DNA of 64,000 bases from Hydrogenovibrio sp965140365 (GTDB lineage Bacteria; Pseudomonadota; Gammaproteobacteria; Thiomicrospirales; Thiomicrospiraceae). A model generated the notes under the pieces. That model made no database searches, had not been told where the DNA came from, and saw nothing but the letters and a program-made list of their open reading frames with translations. Of this stretch, positions 8,982-17,774 are shown piece after piece. The first letter of the stretch is position 1. Every line of letters begins with the position of its first letter. The stretch lies in NCBI GenBank assembly GCA_965140365.1, contig OZ223196.1, one strand, 5' to 3'. The translations under genes were made by a program, and so were the position numbers.

Positions 8982-10271
8982 TTAAGACGCCTTGGCGGCA
9001 GCGGTTTCCGTCGGTTCCGCGTCCGTCGCCATGACGCGCAGAATGACAAACAACGACAATACCGTAAACGCCAGCGACACCAACAGAATCGCTTTGTAGC
9101 CAACAAACTCGGCAATGTAACCGGCCCCCAGCGCGGAAATGACACACGCCAACGCGGTGGTGGAGTTGAAAATCCCCAACGCCTCACCTTGCGACAGGGA
9201 ACTGAGTTCCGCACTCCAGGAAGTGCCGCCCACAATCAACGGCGACCAGGACGCCGGAATCAACACAAACGCCAAACCACCGATGAAAAACGCTAAGCCG
9301 TGGAAATTGAAATAGGCGAAAAACGCCATCAACCCCACGGCGACCAAGCTCGCCAAGATGCCCGCCAACACCACTTTGCCGTCACCGATTTTTTCGCCCA
9401 GCATCCCCGCCGGAGCATACAGAAAAATGCCGATTAACGCGCCCAGCGCATTATAAACGGAGGACACATCCGCATTCATATCAAACACCGAACGCATCAA
9501 CAGCGGATACAGGTTATACAGCAACCAGTTACCGAGCATAATGAAAAACCAACCGACAATGAACAGCCCGAAGCGCGACGTCAACAAGGCCGGAATCTTC
9601 AAAATCGCCTGATGAAAAGACAATTCCAGTTTGCTCAACAGCACCATGGGCGAACGAAACGGCAGATGGCGTTTATGCTCGAATTCACCGCGTAATTTTG
9701 GGTCGGCTTTCTGTTTACGCATTGACGGAATCGACGCATACCCCACCAGCATCCCCGGAATCATCAAGGCCGCCGCCAGCAGATACGCCACCGTCGGATC
9801 CGAAAACAACAGCGCCGCCGCCGCCAAACCAATCGCCTGCCCGACACCGTACAGCGTTTGCATCACGCCGATGCGTTCGTCCCATTCCGACTTTTCATAG
9901 CGTTCGACAATGAAAATCCCCGCCACGGTGTTAGACGCCACCGAACCGAAGCCTTGCAAAAACGCTAGAATCAGCCAATAGGTCGTGTCCTGCACATACG
10001 GAAAAAACACCAGCGCCCCGCCCAACAACACAAACCCGGACAAATACAACGGCTTGTGCAGCGCAAAACGGTCACTCAACATGCCCACCAGCGGCCCGAG
10101 CAGCTGGCCCACGTAAAAGCTCGCCACCACCAGCCCGGCCGTGGACGCGCCAGCGTGTTGCGATACAATCAACGGCATCAGAATCGGCACAATGCCCAAC
10201 ACCACTATGCCCTGAAAACCGTAACCGTAAAACCACGGCGAACCGAAACGCTTAAAACTTGCCCACTTCAT
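8982..10271 (-). CDS. MFS transporter, substrate unknown
   Basis: The 429-residue protein has the major facilitator layout of two six-helix halves joined by a basic central loop (MRKQKADPKLRGEFEHKRH, about residues 190-210). A motif-A-like loop, GMLSDRFALHKP, follows helix 2. It has a final charged/Ala-rich tail. It is convergent with nothing and divergent from murI, and no neighbour reveals a substrate. It could be an exporter of drugs or metabolites. Fold confidence is high, specific function unknown. Confidence 0.85.
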   Translation of the reverse strand: MKWASFKRFGSPWFYGYGFQGIVVLGIVPILMPLIVSQHAGASTAGLVVASFYVGQLLGPLVGMLSDRFALHKPLYLSGFVLLGGALVFFPYVQDTTYWLILAFLQGFGSVASNTVAGIFIVERYEKSEWDERIGVMQTLYGVGQAIGLAAAALLFSDPTVAYLLAAALMIPGMLVGYASIPSMRKQKADPKLRGEFEHKRHLPFRSPMVLLSKLELSFHQAILKIPALLTSRFGLFIVGWFFIMLGNWLLYNLYPLLMRSVFDMNADVSSVYNALGALIGIFLYAPAGMLGEKIGDGKVVLAGILASLVAVGLMAFFAYFNFHGLAFFIGGLAFVLIPASWSPLIVGGTSWSAELSSLSQGEALGIFNSTTALACVISALGAGYIAEFVGYKAILLVSLAFTVLSLFVILRVMATDAEPTETAAAKAS

Positions 10272-10621
10272 CCAATTGTCCTTTCCATTTGCTGTTTGCC
10301 GGATTCAAAGGTGCCATGCAACCACCGTCATCACGGAAGAGAAACACCAAGATAAGCACCCATTCGACAGACACTCACGAGACAGGCCCAAACGGCCAAA
10401 CCTTTGAACGGCCTTGAAACCGTTTTGAATCGCCCGCTTGTACATCATCATTACACACGGGCGAGATTTGAAAAATTCGTAAAAACATTCTAGCATCTTT
10501 ACGCAAAAATTAGGCTTCGCCCTCGCAATTGCCGAGTGCAATCTCGCGGGAATGGATTACAATAAGGCTTCGCACAACCAGCCAGACAGTCGGCAAGACA
10601 TTTCTGAACAATAAAAACGAT
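10272..10621. other. 350-bp divergent intergenic region, MFS gene / murI
   Basis: No gene is supportable here. It must hold the promoters of both divergent genes. TACAAT about 60 bp before the murI start is a plausible -10 element, but no -35 box at standard spacing is convincing. Short inverted pieces around ACGGGCGAGATTTG and CAATTGCCGAGTGCAATCTCG do not form a recognisable riboswitch. Confidence 0.4.
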
Positions 10622-11431
10622 ATGACAACACCCAGACCCATCGGCGTATTCGATTCCGGCATCGGCGGCCTACCGATTGCCCGTCAAATCCGCGCATTGC
10701 TCCCCAACGAAAACCTTGTCTATGTCGCCGACACCTTACACACCCCTTACGGCGAAAAAACCGAAGACTATATTCTGCAACGCTCGCTGGCCGTCACCGA
10801 TTTCCTGCTGGCGCAAAACGTCAAAGCCATTGTCGTGGCCTGCAACACCGCCACCATGGTCAGCATCAAAACCCTACGCGAACGTCACGCCGTGCCGTTT
10901 ATCGGTGTGGAACCGGGCGTCAAGCCGGCCGCCATTCACACCCAAACCGGGGTCATCGGCGTGCTCGCCACGGAAAAAACCCTCACCAGCGATGCCTTCA
11001 ACCAACTGGCAAAACGCGTCGCCGGAGACGTGCAGATGGAAATCCAACCCTGCCCAAAACTCGTGCGGCTGGTGGAATCTCTACAACTCAGCGGCCAAGA
11101 TGCCGTGCAAGCCGTGGAAGATTATGTGCAGCCCTTGCTTGAAAAAGGCGCGGACACCATTATCCTCGGCTGCACCCACTTCGCCCACCTTGCGCCCATC
11201 ATCGAACAAGTGGCAGGCCTGGGCGTTTCCGTCATCAGCACCGAAACCGCCGTCGCCAAAGAAGTCGCCCGCCGCCTGGAAGCCGAAAACCTACTCTCTC
11301 AACCCACCGCACAAACACACCCAACCACCGCTGAATTCTGGAGCAACAGCGATTTACCCCTGTTCCAAAAACAAGTCACCGCACTGTGGGGACATGACGC
11401 CGAACACCGCCTGCAAATCAAATCCTTCTAA
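10622..11431 (+). CDS. murI: Glutamate racemase
   Basis: The 269-residue enzyme interconverts L- and D-glutamate to supply D-glutamate for peptidoglycan. Both catalytic cysteines are present: Cys74 in VACNTAT and Cys184 in GCTHFAHL. The N-terminal DSGIGGL and PYGEK motifs also match. I chose the ATG at 10622 because the conserved sequence (IGVFDSGIGG) begins six residues later; a longer reading from 10529 adds 31 unlikely residues. Monocistronic as far as visible. Confidence 0.95.
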   Translation: MTTPRPIGVFDSGIGGLPIARQIRALLPNENLVYVADTLHTPYGEKTEDYILQRSLAVTDFLLAQNVKAIVVACNTATMVSIKTLRERHAVPFIGVEPGVKPAAIHTQTGVIGVLATEKTLTSDAFNQLAKRVAGDVQMEIQPCPKLVRLVESLQLSGQDAVQAVEDYVQPLLEKGADTIILGCTHFAHLAPIIEQVAGLGVSVISTETAVAKEVARRLEAENLLSQPTAQTHPTTAEFWSNSDLPLFQKQVTALWGHDAEHRLQIKSF

Positions 11432-11562
11432 GCAAATCATTACAAACCCTGACAAAACGTTTGAAATGCCATCTCACCCTTGAAACTCGGTGCTTATTTC
11501 CATAGGCTAAATCTTAATCGGAATCACCTGATGCATTTATCCTCCGATTTATTTTTCCCTAG

Positions 11563-11826
11563 GGAACCTCTGACTGAATCAGTTTGAGATTCTGCGGGAT
11601 TTAAAGTTCACTTATTCTAGGCGTGGCTCGCCGACCTTAGCCATTCTAAGGTCAAGAGTCACAACAACGAAGAGGTGGGCTTTAACCCCCGCCCGGAGGG
11701 GCAACGCCAATTTTCCGACTTCTGCGTTATCATTTCTCGTGGTATCTAGATGGCGCTTCAAAACGATGCCTTAAAGACGAAAAATTGGCGTTGCCAGAAT
11801 CTAAACTGATTCAGTCAGAGGTTCCA
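11563..11826. repeat. 264-bp nested inverted-repeat element (MITE-like)
   Basis: The outer arms are 31-32 bp, starting GGAACCTCTGACTGAATCAG, and pair perfectly apart from one extra G. A second inverted pair, GGCAACGCCAATTTT with its complement, lies nested at about 11700-11717 and 11779-11796. No coding sequence is inside and no clear target duplication was found. The inner motif GAGATTCTGCGGG recurs in the metE leader hairpin, and an end-like AACCTCTGATTGAATC occurs near 50669. Confidence 0.75.
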
Positions 11827-11846
11827 ACAATAACAAGGAGTTTACG

Positions 11847-12086
11847 ATGAAAAAACCCATCACACTGATGCTGGCCGCTCTGGCCGGAACCGCCTTTATC
11901 AGCACCGGCGCCATGGCCGCCAAAGGGTCCGACAAAGACCCCTACACCGCATCCATGCAAAGCTATGCCAAAGAAAACCCGGCCTTGGCCCAGTCACTGA
12001 ATGCGTATCAACAATCGCTCAAAAAGGTCATGAAAAAACACCCGGAACTCGACGAAGGGGCTTCCAAATCGGAAAAAGGCGAATAA
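11847..12086 (+). CDS. Small exported protein of unknown function
   Basis: The 79-residue precursor has a clear Sec signal peptide (MKKPITLMLAALAGTAF, cleavage probably after GAMA near residue 26). The mature part is about 53 residues, hydrophilic and helical, rich in Lys, Glu and Ser, with no cysteines. AAGGAG precedes the ATG, and a strong hairpin follows the stop codon, so it is likely a single-gene transcript. The nested repeat element ends 20 bp upstream and may carry its promoter. I do not recognise a family. Confidence 0.75.
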   Translation: MKKPITLMLAALAGTAFISTGAMAAKGSDKDPYTASMQSYAKENPALAQSLNAYQQSLKKVMKKHPELDEGASKSEKGE

Positions 12087-12095
12087 CGCCTTATG

Positions 12096-12124
12096 AAGCG
12101 GCGGTGCAAGTTGCGCCGCTTTTG
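12096..12124 (+). terminator. Rho-independent terminator after the small exported protein
   Basis: A 7-bp GC stem, AGCGGCG pairing with CGCCGCT, has a 10-nt loop and is followed by TTTTG. It begins 10 bp after the stop codon. Confidence 0.75.
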
Positions 12125-12317
12125 TAAACCCCTGCTTGCTTTTCTTTCCCGCCCAATAATCAGTCAATAACCAATCAAATAACCAATCAAATAACCAGCC
12201 AAATCACACGCTATCAAATCTCAAAAAGAGACCAAACCGGTGGAATGTCGATTTTCTTCAATCCTTTTGCCGCGCCTTTTTCTAACATGACTCCTGACAC
12301 AACCACAGGAGGTCAAC

Positions 12318-12782
12318 ATGACAAAACGAATCGATTACGCCGCCATTTCGCCGGAAGCCATTAAAATCCTGCACCAGCAGGAAAACTACCTGCGCCACCA
12401 ATTCCAACAAAGCGACACCGTGCCGGTCCGCACCTGGGAATTGGTGAAACTGCGCGTTTCACAAATCAACCAATGCGCGTTCTGCATCGACATGCACAGC
12501 AAAGACGCCCTCTCGATGGGCGAAACCGCAGAACGCATTTACGGTCTCAGTGCCTGGCGGGATATGCCGATGTATTCCGACGCCGAACGCGCCGCTTTGG
12601 GCTGGGCGGAACGAGTGACTTCGGGCCAGCCAATTGACGAGGAGGCCTACCAACACGCCTTGGATGGTTTCGGGCCACAAAGTCTGGTAGATTTGACCCT
12701 AGCGATCAACGCCATCAACAGTTGGAATCGCATTGTGAAAGTCTTCAAACCCGAGGTGGGACGCTATCAACCGCGAAAATAA
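12318..12782 (+). CDS. Carboxymuconolactone decarboxylase / AhpD-like protein
   Basis: The 154-residue protein has the AhpD-type redox motif CAFCIDMHSKDA near residue 53, a CxxC followed by the usual His. This makes a peroxidase-associated disulfide reductase or related role more likely than true carboxymuconolactone decarboxylation. AGGAGG precedes the ATG. An AraC-type regulator starts 10 bp after its stop codon, so the two form an operon, possibly a stress-sensing pair. Confidence 0.85.
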   Translation: MTKRIDYAAISPEAIKILHQQENYLRHQFQQSDTVPVRTWELVKLRVSQINQCAFCIDMHSKDALSMGETAERIYGLSAWRDMPMYSDAERAALGWAERVTSGQPIDEEAYQHALDGFGPQSLVDLTLAINAINSWNRIVKVFKPEVGRYQPRK

Positions 12783-12792
12783 CCTTCACCAT

Positions 12793-13554
12793 TTGCAGGA
12801 CGGCACCTTTTCCCTGAGGTTGTTCAAACCACAGGGAAAGCTGTCGCCTTATGTGCAAGCCATCTGGTCGCTGACGGTTTCCAAAACCAACCCTTCAGAC
12901 CTGACAAAATGGTTGCAGGTGGACGCCTGCAGCGGCATTTTGTTCAACCTCACCGAAGCGGTCTATCTAGACGACCACTTCTACTCGGAAAAAGTCATCT
13001 TACTGCCCGTCGAAAAACACGCCCACTCCATGACCTGGCCGCCCGGCACACAACTGACCGGCATCCGTTTTCATCCGGGCATCAGCTTCGGCGTCTTCAA
13101 TGAACATTACGAACAACCTTTCGCCTTGCAAGACTCGGAACTGCCCGCCAATTTACACCAACTCACCCGCCGCATGACCGACTCGCCCAGCCATTTTTCC
13201 CGGCTTATCCGCCTGTATCAATGGCTCGACAAAGACCTACCCTTTTCCGACAAAATCGCCCCGGCCTGGCGGCCGGTATTGAACTGGATGCGCCAATCCG
13301 AAAGCCCGGCCGACTTACCCATCGGGCAACGCCAAATCGAACGGCAATTCCGCCAGCTGCTCGGCATGACGCCCAAACAATTCCAACGCATCAAACGCAT
13401 TCAAAGCACCCAAAAAACTTTAAAACAAAACCCCGACATCGACCTCGCCGAGCTCGCCCTAATGCACGGCTTCGCCGACCAAGCCCACATGACTCGCGAA
13501 TTCAAACAGATTGCCCGAATCACGCCGCAGAAGTATCGGAAGGAAATACACTAG
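12793..13554 (+). CDS. AraC-family transcriptional regulator with DUF6597-like sensor domain
   Basis: The 253-residue protein has an N-terminal ligand domain (about residues 8-120, including LSPYVQAIWSL and TGIRFHPGISFGVF, typical of DUF6597-type regulators). The C-terminal AraC helix-turn-helix pair spans about 165-250, with GFADQAHMTREFKQIARITPQKYR as the second helix region (given only to locate it). The apparent start is TTG at 12793, 10 bp after the upstream stop, with no good ribosome-binding site. Translation may be coupled to the AhpD-like gene, or the true start could lie inside it. Confidence 0.8.
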   Translation: MQDGTFSLRLFKPQGKLSPYVQAIWSLTVSKTNPSDLTKWLQVDACSGILFNLTEAVYLDDHFYSEKVILLPVEKHAHSMTWPPGTQLTGIRFHPGISFGVFNEHYEQPFALQDSELPANLHQLTRRMTDSPSHFSRLIRLYQWLDKDLPFSDKIAPAWRPVLNWMRQSESPADLPIGQRQIERQFRQLLGMTPKQFQRIKRIQSTQKTLKQNPDIDLAELALMHGFADQAHMTREFKQIARITPQKYRKEIH

Positions 13555-13688
13555 ATCGAAAAAAAGAGAAGGAAAATATTAAGCTAGCTTGAACATTAAC
13601 CAGGTCTGAAACCAATACAAGTGAAGTTACCTAAATAGTAACTCGGCATGCTTATGTATGGACAAAATAAAAAATGCTTAACCTTAAT

Positions 13689-14405
13689 CTACAATAAGCC
13701 TTTTTGTTCTAAACCCTCGATAATTTTTCGAGACTTCGGGTTTAACCACTTCTGCTGTTTCATGTGCTCTACTGTACTTTTATCAATGGAAAACCCCATT
13801 TGCAGTAAGGCTTCAGTAAAATCTTGATTTCTTGCATGCCGTATTGAGCGTTCAATGATGCTGGATTTAAGCCATTCTGGGCTTTCTTTAGGCGGCACCT
13901 TCTCCGTAGCACCAAATGATAATAAATAACGCACCACATCAATATTGCCTGAATTAGCACTATATTTTAATAAATCATCTAATTTTCTCTGCTCGGTTAT
14001 AGGAGTTCGCCCCAACATATATTCAAGCAACTCCAAACGCCCTTTCATGGCTGCCGTACGCATATAAGGATAGATGACTTTTCCATTAGACTCTATTTCT
14101 AGTAGAGGAATTAACTCTTCCAATGGGCGATCGGCAATCATTTTAATAACCTGTCCTTTAGTCGCCCTTACCTCCTCCCTAGAAAATAACGGAATGGAAG
14201 GTTCTAGGCTCCTAGAGCTTTGGACTTCACTATTTAACTTTGAGCTAGTTTTATTAAAACTTTCCGTGTTCAAATTATATTTTGGTCCATGAAAGGACAT
14301 TTCAATATTTTCGGCTTTACCACCACATGCAAAAAAATCTCTGGCATAGATAATCAATAGAAGCAATGCCATACTTAGAAATACTAAAAATACAATACGC
14401 TTCAT
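13689..14405 (-). CDS. Membrane-anchored ankyrin-repeat protein
   Basis: The 238-residue protein has an N-terminal hydrophobic segment (IVFLVFLSMALLLLIIYA, residues 4-21) that acts as signal anchor, a Ser-rich linker, and ankyrin repeats from about residue 105. Repeat signatures include MRTAAMKGRLELLEYML and YSANSGNIDVVRYLLSFGA. The anchor places the repeats probably in the periplasm. It is the last gene of an AT-rich three-gene unit and starts 9 bp after the small gene upstream. Base composition (about one third GC) is far below the flanking genes, suggesting transfer. Function unknown; immunity or scaffold roles are possible. Confidence 0.75.
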   Translation of the reverse strand: MKRIVFLVFLSMALLLLIIYARDFFACGGKAENIEMSFHGPKYNLNTESFNKTSSKLNSEVQSSRSLEPSIPLFSREEVRATKGQVIKMIADRPLEELIPLLEIESNGKVIYPYMRTAAMKGRLELLEYMLGRTPITEQRKLDDLLKYSANSGNIDVVRYLLSFGATEKVPPKESPEWLKSSIIERSIRHARNQDFTEALLQMGFSIDKSTVEHMKQQKWLNPKSRKIIEGLEQKGLL

Positions 14406-14414
14406 GGCTAATTT

Positions 14415-14561
14415 CTAATAAACATCTTGAGTTGCATTTGTTTTAACCAAATTTTTAGTTACATTTTCTAGCTTATCTTCTATTTTTTTTAGTTTTCGAT
14501 TCATTATAAAAACATTCAAAATCAATAAAAAAATCACTATATGCGTTAAAATATCTACCAT
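14415..14561 (-). CDS. 48-residue single-span membrane protein
   Basis: A GGAGAAA ribosome-binding site precedes the ATG at 14561. The protein is MVDILTHIVIFLLILNVFIM, one transmembrane helix, followed by a charged amphipathic tail rich in Lys, Glu and Asn (NRKLKKIEDKLENVTKN) that could form a coiled coil. It lies between the 141-residue protein gene and the ankyrin gene on the same strand with short gaps, which supports a real gene. I recognise no family. Confidence 0.65.
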   Translation of the reverse strand: MVDILTHIVIFLLILNVFIMNRKLKKIEDKLENVTKNLVKTNATQDVY

Positions 14562-14613
14562 ATTTTCTCCTTAACTAAAACAAAAATTAACTTCTGTTAC
14601 GATTCTAGGGTCA

Positions 14614-15039
14614 TCAATTAAGGGGAACATCGATATCAGGCATATCTGCCACTGGACATGCTTGCATAGCCCTATACACTTCCTCTCCCCCTCTCTCATT
14701 GTGCATCGGCTGTATAGCAAGCTCCGGCCAACAATCGCCACACCCGATGCAAATAATTTCATATTGGTTATAGTGAAACTCGGGGCCCCCCTCAAAATCT
14801 TCACCTTGTTCCGAGAATTTATCCCATAGCACCATTCCAAATGTAGCAAGCTCAATTAAAAATGTAGCGACAACAAGGTTAGCTTGGGCTTCTTTTGAAG
14901 AGACTGCTGATCCAATCAATGACAAAGACGCTATAGAATAAAAAGAATTTCTTAAAAACTCCCCCCTCTTCATAACATCATATGACTGGTTTGTTTTATT
15001 AACAATTTTTACAGGTATTGACTCAATAGTATTAGACAT
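14614..15039 (-). CDS. Orphan exported/membrane protein with Cys-rich tail
   Basis: The 141-residue protein has a basic KRGEFLRN stretch followed by a hydrophobic segment and an AQA site near residue 53. This looks like a Tat- or Sec-type signal with KR in place of RR. A second hydrophobic stretch, VVATFLIELATFGMVLW, follows. The C-terminal part holds CIGCGDCWPE and a later lone Cys, a possible metal or disulfide site. It is the first gene of the three-gene AT-rich unit. No family recognised. Confidence 0.6.
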   Translation of the reverse strand: MSNTIESIPVKIVNKTNQSYDVMKRGEFLRNSFYSIASLSLIGSAVSSKEAQANLVVATFLIELATFGMVLWDKFSEQGEDFEGGPEFHYNQYEIICIGCGDCWPELAIQPMHNERGGEEVYRAMQACPVADMPDIDVPLN

Positions 15040-15180
15040 AATCCCTCAACTTATAAGCATTAACAATTATCATTTTTAATACTATTGCGTTTAAAACATG
15101 CCTGTCAAGAATTAATAAAAATATCTTTAAAGGTAAGATTTTCTAGTTATTTTTATTAATCTTCTTGCTCCAAAAATGAC

Positions 15181-15206
15181 AAAACCACCAGGCCTGGTGG
15201 TTTTTT
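15181..15206. terminator. metE terminator with CCAGGCCTGG core
   Basis: A perfect 24-bp palindrome (arm AAAACCACCAGG) has T-runs on both strands. It lies about 30 bp beyond the metE stop codon and also faces the orphan cassette, so it can act on both strands. The centre is an exact copy of the dispersed decamer. Confidence 0.8.
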
Positions 15207-15237
15207 CTTGATTTAAGAAAGGTTAATTAAAAGCCAA

Positions 15238-17613
15238 TTAAGCACTTTTAATCTGCATTTCAAACTGTTTCCGTAACACTTTCGCAGCCTCGACCATATT
15301 CGTCAGTGCCGGTTCGGTCTCTTGCCAGCCCCTTGTTTTCAAACCGCAGTCGGGGTTCACCCACAGGCGTTCTGCCGGAATGTTTTCCGCCGCCTTCTGA
15401 ATTAAATCCACCATCTGCTCCACGGTTGGAATGTTGGGTGAATGGATGTCGTACACCCCCGGCCCGATTTCGTTCGGGTATTGGAAATCCACAAAGGCAT
15501 CCAACAGTTTCATCTGCGACTTTGAAGTTTCGATGGTGATGACATCGGCATCCATTTTCGCCACCGCTTCGATAATGTCATTGAACTCGGAATAACACAT
15601 GTGGGTGTGAATCTGGGTGTCGTTCTGCACGCCGGAAGTCGTCATGCGGAAGCTGTTCACCGCCCAACGCAAATACGCCGCCCAATCCGATTTTTTCAAC
15701 GGCAAGCCTTCACGCAGTGCGGCTTCGTCGATTTGAATCATGTGAATGCCGGCGTTTTCCAAATCCAGCACTTCGTCACGTAAGGCCAAGGCAATCTGAT
15801 TACAGGTGGCTTCGCGGGTTTGATCGTTACGCACGAACGACCATTGCAACACGGTGACAGCGCCGGTGAGCATGCCTTTCATGGTTTTGTCGGTTTGACT
15901 TTGCGCGTATTGCGACCAGAAAACCGTCATCGGTTTCGGGCGCGAAACGTCTCCGAAAATAATCGGCGGTTTCACACAACGCGACCCGTAAGACTGCACC
16001 CAGCCGAATTGAGTAAAGGCGAAACCGTCCAACTGCTCACCGAAATATTCCACCATGTCGTTACGCTCCGGCTCACCATGCACGAAAACGTCAATGCCGA
16101 TGCGTTCCTGACGTTCACACACATCGCGGATTTCTGCCTGCATGGCGTCGATGTATTGCGCTTCGGACATCTCGCCTTTTTTGAATTTCAGACGGGTCTG
16201 ACGAATGGTCTGCGTTTGCGGGAAGGAGCCGATGGTCGTGGTCGGGAACAACGGCAAATCGAACTTGGGCTTCTGAACGGCGGCACGCTCGGCATAAGGC
16301 GCGGCGCGATCCAAAGCAACTTGATCCAACTTGGCGATTCGCGCTTGCACGTCGGCATTGTGAATCAGTTTGGACTGTTGCTTGTCGGCAATGGCTTGAG
16401 CGTTCGCGGCCAACGCTTTTTCATCGACCTGGCCGTTTAAAGCATCCGCCAGCAGTTTGATTTCCGCCAGTTTTTGTTTGGCGAAGGCGAGGTAGTTTTT
16501 CAGTTCCGGATTAAGCGTTTCTTCCACCTCCAGATTGACCGGCACATGCAGTAACGAACAGCTTGGTGCTACCCACAGGTTATCGCCAAATTTAGCTTTG
16601 GCGTCCTGAAGCTGTGCAATCGCATCGGTGACATCGGTTTTCCAGATATTGCGCCCGTCGACCAAACCGATGGACAGCACTTTATCGGCTGGGTATTGCG
16701 CGACGACATCGTTCAATTGTTTCGCGCCGCGTAAGCCGTCGTAATGCAACCCAGCCACCGGCAAGTCGCACGCCAACAACAGGTTATCGCCCAGCGTTTC
16801 AAAGTAGGTGGCCAACAGCAATTTAAGCGGCGCTTGACTCGACGACTGACTCAAAGCGTCATAAGCTTGTTGGAACGCTTGTTGCCATTCGTCGGCCAGT
16901 TCCAGCACCAGAATCGGTTCGTCGATTTGCACCCATTCAATGCCTTGGTCGGCCAGACGTTGCAAGATTTCGCCATACACCGCCAGCAACTCCGGCAAGC
17001 GGCTCAGCTTCGGAATCGCCGTACCTTTGTTTTCCGCCAGATACAAATAAGTGACCGGGCCGACCAATACGGGTTTGACGTTTTTCGCCAGGCCTGCCAC
17101 TTCAATGGCCTCGGCCACTTCGTCAAACAAACGCGTGTCGGTCAGGGCAAAGGCGGTATCGTCCTCCAATTCCGGCACAATATAATGGTAATTGGTGTCG
17201 AACCATTTTTTCATCGCCCCGGCGTAATCCGCTTTGGACGTGGTTTTAGAAACCGGTTCCGACTGTTCGTGCCCCACATGCCCGACGCAACAGGCAGCCG
17301 CATCGTCGGACGGCGCTCGGCCACGCGCCATGCGAAACGCCACCTCCAAATCATACGGTTCTTGCCGGAAGCGTTTCGGAATCACGCCCAGCAAGGTGCT
17401 CATGTTCAAAAACTGGTCGTAATAGGCAAAGTCGTTGGCGGGCAACAATTCCACGCCCGCGTCCAACTGGGTTTGCCAGTTACGACGACGAATGTCTTTT
17501 GCCACGGCGGCCAATTCGGCCTCGCTTTGCTCGCCTTTCCAGTAAGTTTCCAATGCGAATTTCAATTCCCGTTTATCGCCGATGCGCGGGTAGCCTAAGT
17601 TATGGAGTGTCAT
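15238..17613 (-). CDS. metE: Cobalamin-independent methionine synthase, with an extra Cys/His insertion
   Basis: MetE transfers a methyl group from methyltetrahydropteroyl-triglutamate to homocysteine. The start MTLHNLGYPRIG at 17613 has AAAGGAAAC before it. The zinc ligands are visible in HTHMCYSEFND and NPDCGLKTRGW. At 791 residues it is longer than the usual 750-765. The excess is mainly an insertion near residue 115-140 between RGRAPS and the conserved KKWFDTNYHY, containing CCVGHVGHE, which could bind metal. The divergent metR gene and a strong hairpin in the leader point to MetR control plus a post-initiation layer. Confidence 0.96.
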   Translation of the reverse strand: MTLHNLGYPRIGDKRELKFALETYWKGEQSEAELAAVAKDIRRRNWQTQLDAGVELLPANDFAYYDQFLNMSTLLGVIPKRFRQEPYDLEVAFRMARGRAPSDDAAACCVGHVGHEQSEPVSKTTSKADYAGAMKKWFDTNYHYIVPELEDDTAFALTDTRLFDEVAEAIEVAGLAKNVKPVLVGPVTYLYLAENKGTAIPKLSRLPELLAVYGEILQRLADQGIEWVQIDEPILVLELADEWQQAFQQAYDALSQSSSQAPLKLLLATYFETLGDNLLLACDLPVAGLHYDGLRGAKQLNDVVAQYPADKVLSIGLVDGRNIWKTDVTDAIAQLQDAKAKFGDNLWVAPSCSLLHVPVNLEVEETLNPELKNYLAFAKQKLAEIKLLADALNGQVDEKALAANAQAIADKQQSKLIHNADVQARIAKLDQVALDRAAPYAERAAVQKPKFDLPLFPTTTIGSFPQTQTIRQTRLKFKKGEMSEAQYIDAMQAEIRDVCERQERIGIDVFVHGEPERNDMVEYFGEQLDGFAFTQFGWVQSYGSRCVKPPIIFGDVSRPKPMTVFWSQYAQSQTDKTMKGMLTGAVTVLQWSFVRNDQTREATCNQIALALRDEVLDLENAGIHMIQIDEAALREGLPLKKSDWAAYLRWAVNSFRMTTSGVQNDTQIHTHMCYSEFNDIIEAVAKMDADVITIETSKSQMKLLDAFVDFQYPNEIGPGVYDIHSPNIPTVEQMVDLIQKAAENIPAERLWVNPDCGLKTRGWQETEPALTNMVEAAKVLRKQFEMQIKSA

Positions 17614-17632
17614 AATTGTTTCCTTTGAATTG

Positions 17633-17683
17633 GGGCACCTCGAACAACCCCCAGTGAGATTCTGCGGGTTGTTCAAGGTGCCC
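17633..17683 (-). promoter_or_regulatory. Strong hairpin in the metE leader
   Basis: Two 18-nt arms (GGGCACCTCGAACAACCC and its near complement) pair 17 of 18 around a 15-nt loop containing GAGATTCTGC. It ends 20 nt before the metE start codon, just upstream of its ribosome-binding site. There is no U-run directly after the stem on the metE strand. It may modulate metE expression, or it may be a small mobile repeat, because GAGATTCTGCGGG also occurs in the element at 11563. Confidence 0.65.
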
Positions 17684-17774
17684 TTTGATTTCTATTTGTA
17701 CAAAAACAATGATAGAATCCTCAAAACATGAACACAAACGAATAATATTCAAAGATATATGAGAAATATTAATA

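Noticed and set aside
12160..12212. Tandem short repeats of the type AATAACCAATCAA as a CRISPR or regulatory array
   Set aside because: Units are about 12-13 bp, imperfect, without spacers and without cas genes; most likely simple AT-rich duplication.
15820..17598. Long open frames antisense to metE
   Set aside because: They mirror conserved metE codons and have no ribosome-binding site or recognisable protein features.
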